From the NCBI RefSeq assembly GCF_031877795.1, contig NC_133934.1:107076610-107140609 (forward strand): a stretch of DNA of 64,000 nt, given 5' to 3'. This stretch comes from Strix aluco (lineage: Eukaryota > Chordata > Aves > Strigiformes > Strigidae). The notes under the pieces are model-generated. The model was not told the DNA's origin. It was given only the letters and a program-made list of their open reading frames with translations, and searched no databases. The translations under genes were made by a program, and so were the position numbers. This document shows, in pieces, positions 56,245-64,000 of this stretch (its first letter is position 1; every line of letters begins with the position of its first letter).

Positions 56245-59200
56245 TTCTTGGTTGCATAGTGAAAAGTTTATTTAAAGGGAATAAGTTCCAATATACTATT
56301 ACAAATCAGCCACAACACATCAAATATAAACAGTACAAACCAAGCATAGAAGGAGTGCAAGCACACTATAAATATAGTCTTCATTTGTGCCCTTCAGCAA
56401 GAGGTTCAGTGCCACATTTTGTTAAGATATCCTCTCCTCCATTTAAAATTCATGTCTTGGGAGGACATGAAAAGAAAACAGTTGGTGCCGAGAACTCAAT
56501 TTTGAAATCACAGGACATCAGAAATATTCACATCACATAGATAAGGACTAACAGACAACCATCACAGTTCACATGAATATAGGTCTGAAAAAGGTATGAC
56601 CACCTACAAGATGCTCCCCATTGAAAGACTATGCTAGCAGCTTGGAGCAGGGAGTTGAGAGCAGACTGCTTTCCTCTGAGGAGAGCAGATAGTCACCAAG
56701 GTATCCTGGAGGTTGCAGGGAGACCATCTCCAGCTATTTAAAATTCCCAAATGCAGCTCAAACTTCAAGGTCATTACTTGGCAAAACCTCCTTAGCTCTG
56801 AGCTTAATGGTTAGTGTCCAGCTTCTTGCCCAAGGGCCTTGACTCGCCAGTCCAGATGGGCTTAAACCAGATAACCCTCACTGATGGATCATAAAATTCT
56901 TCCTCTCTCCCTGTGTGATAAAGGGTACATTTCTTGTGATGAAGCTTCTGAGCAAGCCACATGTAAAATCCAGAACAGAACGCAGAAAAGCCAAGGGGAG
57001 TCAGACCCACCATCCACCCGGTCTGATGTGTCTTCAGCTGCAATGGCACCAGTGTTTCAGAATAAGTTGCCAGATAGTCTTTGGAGGCAAACGTGGAATA
57101 ACCCCACACAAAATTCTCCTTCTAGCAAGATGTATTTGAACTCTGCAGTTTTACATACCTTCCAAAACTTTATTTAGTTGGTATTTATTGCAAATCAACT
57201 CATTTAGATGACTTAGCACTTTGACTCCTGCTAAACTCCTGGCTTCTTTCACAGTCTAATTAGCCAATATATTAAACACAATCAGTTCCCAGTTTTTCTT
57301 TCTACCGATTGAGATGTTCTGCTACATCTACATGACACTGTCACATCCAATATTTTCCCAGATATGAGAAAAGGAGAAACAGTTTTGATCTACAAATATG
57401 AAAGAAAAAAAACAACTTTGTTGCTTTGGTCTCTTATCCAGCCTCAATACACATAAGCACACACCACTCACAATACCAGATTCAGACACTTTTTAGCGAA
57501 AATAATGAATGGCCACAAGGAATGCTCTTCTACATCTATCTAGTGTTCCTCTGGTCCTCAGGTTTAGCATCAGCATATCAAAAGGAGTAGTCGTCTGGTG
57601 TTCCTCAATATCTGACAGCAGCATATGATTTTAAAAGGCAAAGATCTTATGGTGCCAGAAAACTCAAAACACCATTCTGCTACTCATCTTACAGCAACAA
57701 GGCAGTCTAACAAACAGCTTAAATCTCCAGGAACAGCCTATAGGGCCTCCCCTTGCCTGATCTTAGGAAGTGCCTCCCCTCTACCCAATGGGCAGAGAAA
57801 CAAGGAGCACTCCCTTAGGTTAATGACATCTATGGCTCTTATTTCAGACATAGTCCTTGTTCCTAAGGCACCTTGTGATAAATCCTCTGTCGAGTGGCTC
57901 TAGTAGGGGTAATAAGACAAGAAGGAAGGATATAAGCAGTGGGGATAAAAGTGAACTCATTTAGGGATGCATTCTCTACCCTAATTCCCCACAAGAATGC
58001 GTAAGTCTTTCAGCAACTAGACATGTGACAAGGTTCACCTCTAACCCACCTCACCAGGTCCAGCATCACAATAACTGACCCACTGCAGGCCATAGATGAA
58101 GGTTACATGCACACACAGTTACAAGGAGACAAGCGCAGAGGGTAGAACCAAAACAAAAGGCGTGTGGCTGTCTTTTAGACTCGGTTGCATAGTAACTTGA
58201 CTTTCTTCTTAGCACCTGAAGTCAGACAACTAAGCTCTTTCTCTTATGCATTTTCATTTTACCTGTTCATGTAAACAGCTCATTACCAATAATAATTTAT
58301 GTAACTATTAAGTGGGTCCCAAGCATTAATTGGCAACTAGCCTATATCTGACACCAGTAACCTTTCACAAGAATCCATAGTACAGGCTTCCAAAGAGTGA
58401 GTAAATTAGATCAGCACAAGTGGTCCCTGATTTAAGCAATTTTAACTCTGTCCTCAGTAAAACACATACATTTTAAACTCCTGCTGCTACATGGCACCTA
58501 AAGGGGAAAAAAAGAGAAAAAATGGAGAGCTTATGACCTTCTTTAACATAAAAAAGAATGCCCAACAGATTGTTACCATTATTATAAATAAACAATTATA
58601 CAAGCTAATTTCTATACAAGTCCTGCACTACAGGACTGTCTTATATCTCTGGATGAACATGTAAATCTTATTTCTAGATCTAAATCATATTCAAAACAAA
58701 ATGGAAAACAATTTTGTGCTTTCACAAAAGCAAACCCAAAATGCAAAAGCAGCTTCTTCTGTGATTTAGCTTTCTCAATTCCTAGACACAATTTACAGGG
58801 AGATGAAACACATTTTAAAAACCTATCTGAAATCTTCCTTCCACAAAAACAAAGAAGGAATTTTCCTTTCTCAAGGACTGGGTTCCCTCTCTGAAGTGCA
58901 ACTGCCTTTTCAATTCATGTTTCTTTCTAGACCTAAGGTCTAGTTCCAAAGGTCTCAAAATAAGGGTTTCCATCACTGCCTCAGCCAGATAGCAGGATTG
59001 GATACAAATCCAGGAAATACACCAAAGCGAAAAAAAAGGATGCATGAGAAATAAGATTACTTTTTTGAACCAACTATGGGTTCAGTTTTGAATGGGAATG
59101 GCTGCTGTTAAACACTAGCCACACAGCCAAGTCATTGGATTTATCAGAAAATGAATAAAGACTATATATCCTTCCAAAGAGAAGTTGTCACTTGGATAAT

Positions 59201-62155
59201 GAATGCTATCTGAATACCTGAGAAACAACATGCTCATGTGATGTGGAAATTAAAAATAAACAAAAAGAATAATTATCCTGTAAAACTGTAAAGCTTCTGT
59301 TTCCTGCAGATGAAATATTCTGTGCCTAAAACTATCTTGTGTTCATAAGAGATACCAGATACTTCTGGGAAACTTAAGCAGTGAAGTGACACACACGGAA
59401 CACTCTCGGTTCCACTGCTGCAGGCCTATCTATGGGCACACTGAATTTGCAGACCAGGCACATGCTGATTGGGATATTCAGTGCTGCTGTTGGGCCTAAG
59501 TCAATGAGACTAGGAGACGGGCACAGTTCCAAACAAGTGACCTGAGCCTTATTAAAGATTGGTCCATATTTCAGAAAGCTAGAACTGAGCTACAGCATTA
59601 CCATCTACAGTGCAATTCATCTTAACTAAAACCACTAACTAATGGCTTGAAAACTGGCACATCCTATTTGTGTCAATGAGTGATCAAAATTGGTCACGAG
59701 GCAAGAATTATTAACTTCTTACATGACAAAATGTATTTTGAACCTTAATATGAGCAACAGACAGACAGGAGGGGGAAGTAGCTGTGAGTTAGCAACAGAG
59801 AGGCCACACTGTAAGGGTAACAGTTTTTTAGTGGAGATAATCCACTAGCCTGCAATAAGACGAACAACTGTGGATCAGTAATTCTGGAATATCTAACATA
59901 TATACAGGTCAGTTCCCTTCATCATAAATAAATCCTAATTAGGAAGTGGAGTGGGTGTCAGACAGTGCATCATACATTAACCAGCAAGTGCACGCAAGGT
60001 TCTGCAGATCTCACAGCAAATGACCAAAGGCAGTCGTTGAGTGGGGAAGGGCTGACATTGTGGTCAGGCTGAAGGGTCTTTTCTATCATCTTCTGTTTAG
60101 TCTAGGAACTTGATAGACAAAGGATGACAAAAATGGAGCACCTTACCCAAGTTACTCAGGCCTGATTCAAGTGCTGTACAAAGGCCACAGGATGGTCCTT
60201 CAACTCCCCCAAGAGAGGCTAAAGGAGGGAATAGTCCTCCCCAAGCTGCTAAATGAAGGAGCATCTTACTCTGCCAGATACCAAGCCCTACTGTTCCGTC
60301 TCCCTGCAAGGTTGTCCTGTGGTTGCCCCTGCTTGAATAAGGCAGCTTTGCAGTTCCTGCCTTGCCCAGGTGCACACTCTCTATCTCTCTTTTGAGAAAA
60401 GCTGCTGTTTTCTCCCCATCTCAGGGTCCAAATCAGCAACAACTCTGCTCCCTGCCTCCTCACCCAGAAAGCCACTGTACTCCAACAAATGTTCTTTGCA
60501 TTTCCACTCCTCCTGCTGCCAGCTTGGGCTGCTCTACTGTAGACTGACTGCTCTCCCTCTCTCTTACCATTTTGACCTACTAAGTGCTCTGGGGCAGTGA
60601 ATAAGTAAGCAGAGATAGTTAAAAGAAGAGCTTGAATATGGAGCAAATTGCACAGCACTACAATATAGCCTTAACAGGAAATATGCGGCCTCCTATGAGA
60701 GTGAAATCTTTGGCTTTAACAACCCCAAAATCATTTTGTCCATCATTCCCCCTCAATAGAAGGAACGGACCAAGTAGATGTGCTTTACCTGGAGGATTAA
60801 AAAATAGGACTCAGAACTCTGCTAGAATCACCATGCTAACAGCCATTTTGTATCTCTGAAAAGAGGTATCAAAATGTAAATACAGCAGTATTCTTAGAAA
60901 AGAGAATGATTTCAAGTTAAAAGTATTAAAATAAACAACAGTTACAGACAAAAATGATTTAAAATTCACCTCTGAAGGATTAACTTAATCCTTGTTCAAC
61001 TCTGCCAGTACTTTAGCATAAGGTGATCACTAATGCCATCACTAGCCACCAAACCATGCCAAGGAACTCCATCCTTTACCACGTGGTCAGGGTCAGCAAT
61101 GGCCTTGCTGATTCTGGTTCACAGAAAGGATTGGTTAAAAACCCACACGTTTCGAGTATCTGAGCAGAGATGTTCTTTTCTAACAATACCTTTGCAACAG
61201 CAATAGCAGCTGACAAGCTAAACTTCTCAGGGGAGCCTCTTCCTTGCTACATATGGTATTACCCAGCTGGCAGCAATACCAGTGAACCAACATTTCCCAT
61301 GTATTTATTTGCTGTACTCCAACCTTTTTGTATTTATTCAGCACAGGAGTAATTTCTTCTGCTTCACATCTGGATTACAGGAAAAAAAAACTTTTGGTAG
61401 TCACTGAACTTTTAATCATCTACATATCTCTACAGTCAACAGGTGTAACATCCAATTCTTAATCTGTAGGAAAACTTTCTTATGGACTTCTAGGTGTGCA
61501 CCCTCCCCCCAGCCCCTGTTCAAACACATGCTGTGACTGCCCGTTGGGCCTGCCGGTTGTATCATGGCCTAGCCACTGCAGCACAGGCTGCCGCTGGCCA
61601 GCTGCACCCCCACCGAGACGAGTGAAGGAAGCACTGGCTGCTGGTGACATGTAGTGGTGGTAGGTGATGAGATTATCAGTGGCTAAGTGACAGCTGTGCT
61701 TCTGGCTCACTGCAGCTGACAGCTGCCCTCTAGTGATGCAGATGCAGCAGGAGAGTCGGAAAAGTTATTCACAAAATAGTAACAGATCAAGAATATTTTC
61801 ACTTCACTTCATGCCAGCACAACCGATCGAAACCATGACCACCTGAACCCGGCCTCTGGGCATTAACCGGCTGTGACATGGAGGCCCAGCCCGATGCCTG
61901 CACAGAGCAGACCTCCGGAAGTTTTACAGAAAGAGCAGCTGCCTGTGGACAACCGGGCAGTCGCAGCTACCTTTCTCCACTGGGACAGCGGGGCAGGAGG
62001 GTGAGGGGAGAAACCAGTTAGTGTCTGAAGAGGAGCCGGCAGAACTGTGCCTTGGTTCTGTCACACAGCAGGGCCCATCAGGCAGTACAAGGGCTGGGTG
62101 GCAGCCTGCTACACTCACCGCTGCCTGCCTGCCGTTCCTGCCCCTTCCCGTTTCT
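56245..62155 (-). other. TMED8: Probable long TMED8 3' UTR
   Basis: From the TMED8 stop down to a minus-strand AATAAA at 56268-56273 (AATAAACTTTTCACTATGCA, followed by T/G-rich sequence). Other minus-strand AATAAA signals lie at 57169-57174 and near 61327, so alternative ends are likely. AT-rich, without recognised exons except the unexplained open frame at 56804-57109, which may instead belong to a separate unit using the 56268 signal. Confidence 0.4.
56804..57109 (-). CDS. Unexplained open frame with a hydrophobic segment (possible small gene, exon or relic)
   Basis: An open frame of about 100 codons begins just after a possible acceptor (TTGCTAG) near 57125, with no ATG until 57013. From that ATG it would encode 69 aa: MVGLTPLGFSAFCSGFYMW, a plausible membrane segment, then a basic and aromatic tail with YDPSVRVIWFKPIW, ending at 56804. 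The composition (Trp and Tyr rich, few low-complexity runs) looks protein-like. A poly(A) signal follows about 530 bp downstream at 56268. I recognise no family and see no convincing partner exon. Opposite frames are also partly open, so chance is possible. Confidence 0.25.
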   Translation of the reverse strand: MWGYSTFASKDYLATYSETLVPLQLKTHQTGWMVGLTPLGFSAFCSGFYMWLAQKLHHKKCTLYHTGREEEFYDPSVRVIWFKPIWTGESRPLGKKLDTNH

Positions 62156-64000
62156 TCAGCTAGTATAATAGACATGAAAGAACAGAGTCTTATTGCGGAG
62201 GAGAGAGTACGAGTTATCAAATTTCAGCAGGTAGATGCCCTCCCCTGGATACTCATGGCTGCCTGCCTGCACCTCCCGATGGCTGTTCCTCCGATATACG
62301 GGCATGATCTCACCGTAGCGGTTCCGCAGGTAGCTTTTGGAGCCCCTTTCCACATCACCAACAGGGGCGAGTCCTGAATGGGAGAGAGGAGACAAGTAGG
62401 CCAGAGCCAGTTAAGCCTCTAGGTGATCCAGAAAAAGATCAACAAGACCAGGATGAGGCAGGGGCATACAGATATATGGAAAGCTAACTATGATAGCATT
62501 ACCCATAGTGTCTGCTCTGACCTTTCTGCAAATCATACCCACAAAGTCCAGCTTTCCTTATCATGACAAAGGACACGCTGAGAACCAGTTCTCTTGGGAA
62601 TACTGATGGGACAGTATCCACTTGCCTGCCAGCCTGGTCTCCTCTCCCTGGACTTACCTTTTAGACACCTCGCTGCTTTTATACACACAACAGTGATCCA
62701 GTGATACAGACTTGGAGCAAAAGAAAGGTGGGAAGGCTCTTAGCTATAATCTCTCTGTGTTTAGGTCATCAATTCACTTCTCCAAGAGGATTCCTCATAC
62801 AGGAATGTACCCCTCTTTGGAGAACCTGCAAAATTAATTTCAACCCCCCCAGCTACACTGATCACACAAACACCGAAGCCACAGAACAGGCAACATCCCT
62901 GTGTGTTTCACAAGTAAAAAGACATGGATAGCAATCCTCTCAAATGCACTCAGCAGTGTACTGGGGTGTACTGGGGAAAAAAACCCAACCAAACAAAAAA
63001 CCCCCAGAAACAAAATGGTTTTGCTCCTGCTCACCACCAGAAATTTCTTGGGTTCAGAGGCTACGAAAAGCAGTCTAGTTAAAATTTTGGACCCTAATCT
63101 TTTTATCAGCTAGAAGCTGAACAAGTGAATTCTGATTTTATTTTTCAATGCATCCAATTTTGAGAATGCTCTTGGAGAAGGACAGCCATTGACAGCCATT
63201 GAAGCAGGAAGGGCTAAATGCTTTCTCATCACAGCCTAACCAAGAACGCAAAAGGCTGCAGAGATAACAAGTGGGCTGACTAAACAAAGTAAATGGAAAT
63301 TACAGCATCTGACAGACACTCTCAGTAGCATGGAAACAAGCACCACAAATTAACCCTTATAAGGTCTGCACTAACCTTCAATTTCCTCCTCCTCCTCTTC
63401 ATCCTCCTCATCGCTGGATTCGCTGACCTGAACAGTAATGGCAGTGCTAGTAACTGTGGTCCAGTCAAAATAGACTCCAAACCCAATGTCGTAGTCATCT
63501 GTAGCAAACTCCCAGCAAATGCATTTCCCATCAGGATGGGTTGGCACGCGGACTGTCACCACCTCGCCTCGCTTCACCACCATCCGGCCGTTCTTCTCCT
63601 TTCCCATCTTGGCTTTGAATTCCTTAGTCTTCTCAGTGGTCCACATGGTGGGTGGAGCCAGAGGGGGAGGCTGAGCTGAGACAAGGGAAAAGATTGTGGG
63701 CTCACCTGACTTTGCTACTGACAAAATGTTCTTATCTGAAAACAGTGAAGCTATTTCTGATGAGGCTTTTGCATTCTGGAGCCTGCTCCCAGAAGCCTTG
63801 AATGTGAAGTTTTCCCACTCGATAGCCAGGATCCCAAATTTCTAGCAGGAATTAGTCTCTAGGACAGCCTCAGCTCTTCTCTAGCCAGGGCAGGCACTTA
63901 AAAAGTGGCGCCAACAAGAGTCTTCCTTTCAGGACTCACCTTTCCTCTGCTCCCCAAGGAGGTCTGCAGTCTCCAGCTCAGCTGAAAGGATATCCACAGC
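62156..64000 (-). CDS. TMED8: TMED8, GOLD-domain protein, 3' part only (cut by window edge)
   Basis: Three coding exons are visible: 63940 to beyond 64000, 63376-63675 and 62156-62373, all GT-AG and in phase, ending HVYYTS-stop. The upstream exon ends [14 protein letters not shown]; the middle one carries [17 protein letters not shown] and [18 protein letters not shown], the core of a GOLD domain, then an acidic run ([14 protein letters not shown]); the last has [13 protein letters not shown] and [19 protein letters not shown]. This closely follows my memory of human TMED8. GOLD domains act in Golgi and secretory trafficking, but TMED8 lacks the C-terminal membrane anchor of the p24/TMED family, so its role is not settled. 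The 5' half lies outside the window. The long acidic run comes from a GAG/GAA-rich tract at about 63378-63420. Confidence 0.95.
63183..63203. repeat. 10-bp direct repeat
   Basis: GACAGCCATT twice in a row in the last TMED8 intron. Confidence 0.8.

Overview
The window is vertebrate nuclear DNA: spliced genes with GT-AG introns, CpG-island promoters and old interspersed repeats. Short introns, a solo LTR, a short sequence resembling a common avian LTR end, and proteins alignable to but clearly distinct from mammalian ones suggest a sauropsid, most likely a bird. The gene order POMT2 - GSTZ1 - (kelch gene) - TMED8 matches human 14q24.3, except that I know of no kelch gene between GSTZ1 and TMED8 in human.

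Layout. 1-6 kb: no gene recognised, a few ancient repeat remnants. About 6.0-10.99 kb: probable POMT2 3' UTR. 10,995-35,289 (minus): complete POMT2, 21 coding exons, 738 aa, every junction GT-AG and in phase. 35,290-35,522: a 233-bp bidirectional CpG promoter with a 40-bp tandem duplication, each unit carrying a ZNF143-type motif, plus a third related copy. 35,523-44,677 (plus): complete GSTZ1, nine coding exons, 217 aa, with a likely second promoter and alternative first exon at 38,167. GSTZ1 and the next gene converge tail to tail; their poly(A) signals are about 600 bp apart. 46,017-53,995 (minus): a complete 13-exon gene for a 581-aa protein with six kelch repeats (a predicted six-bladed beta-propeller) and an N-terminal third I do not recognise. 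54.4-55.0 kb: a solo LTR with a 4-bp target duplication. 56.25-62.16 kb: probable long TMED8 3' UTR, containing an unexplained open frame with a hydrophobic stretch. 62,156-64,000 (minus): the 3' half of TMED8 (GOLD domain), running off the window edge.

Functionally the genes are unrelated housekeeping functions: ER protein O-mannosylation (POMT2), tyrosine catabolism (GSTZ1), and a GOLD-domain protein (TMED8). The points most worth following are the uncharacterised kelch gene with its 24-nt microexon, the second GSTZ1 promoter, the repeat-built bidirectional promoter, an intronic GC island with a TATA box, and the open frame near 57 kb. All calls were made by reading and translating the sequence by eye and comparing with remembered human proteins; no database search was run.
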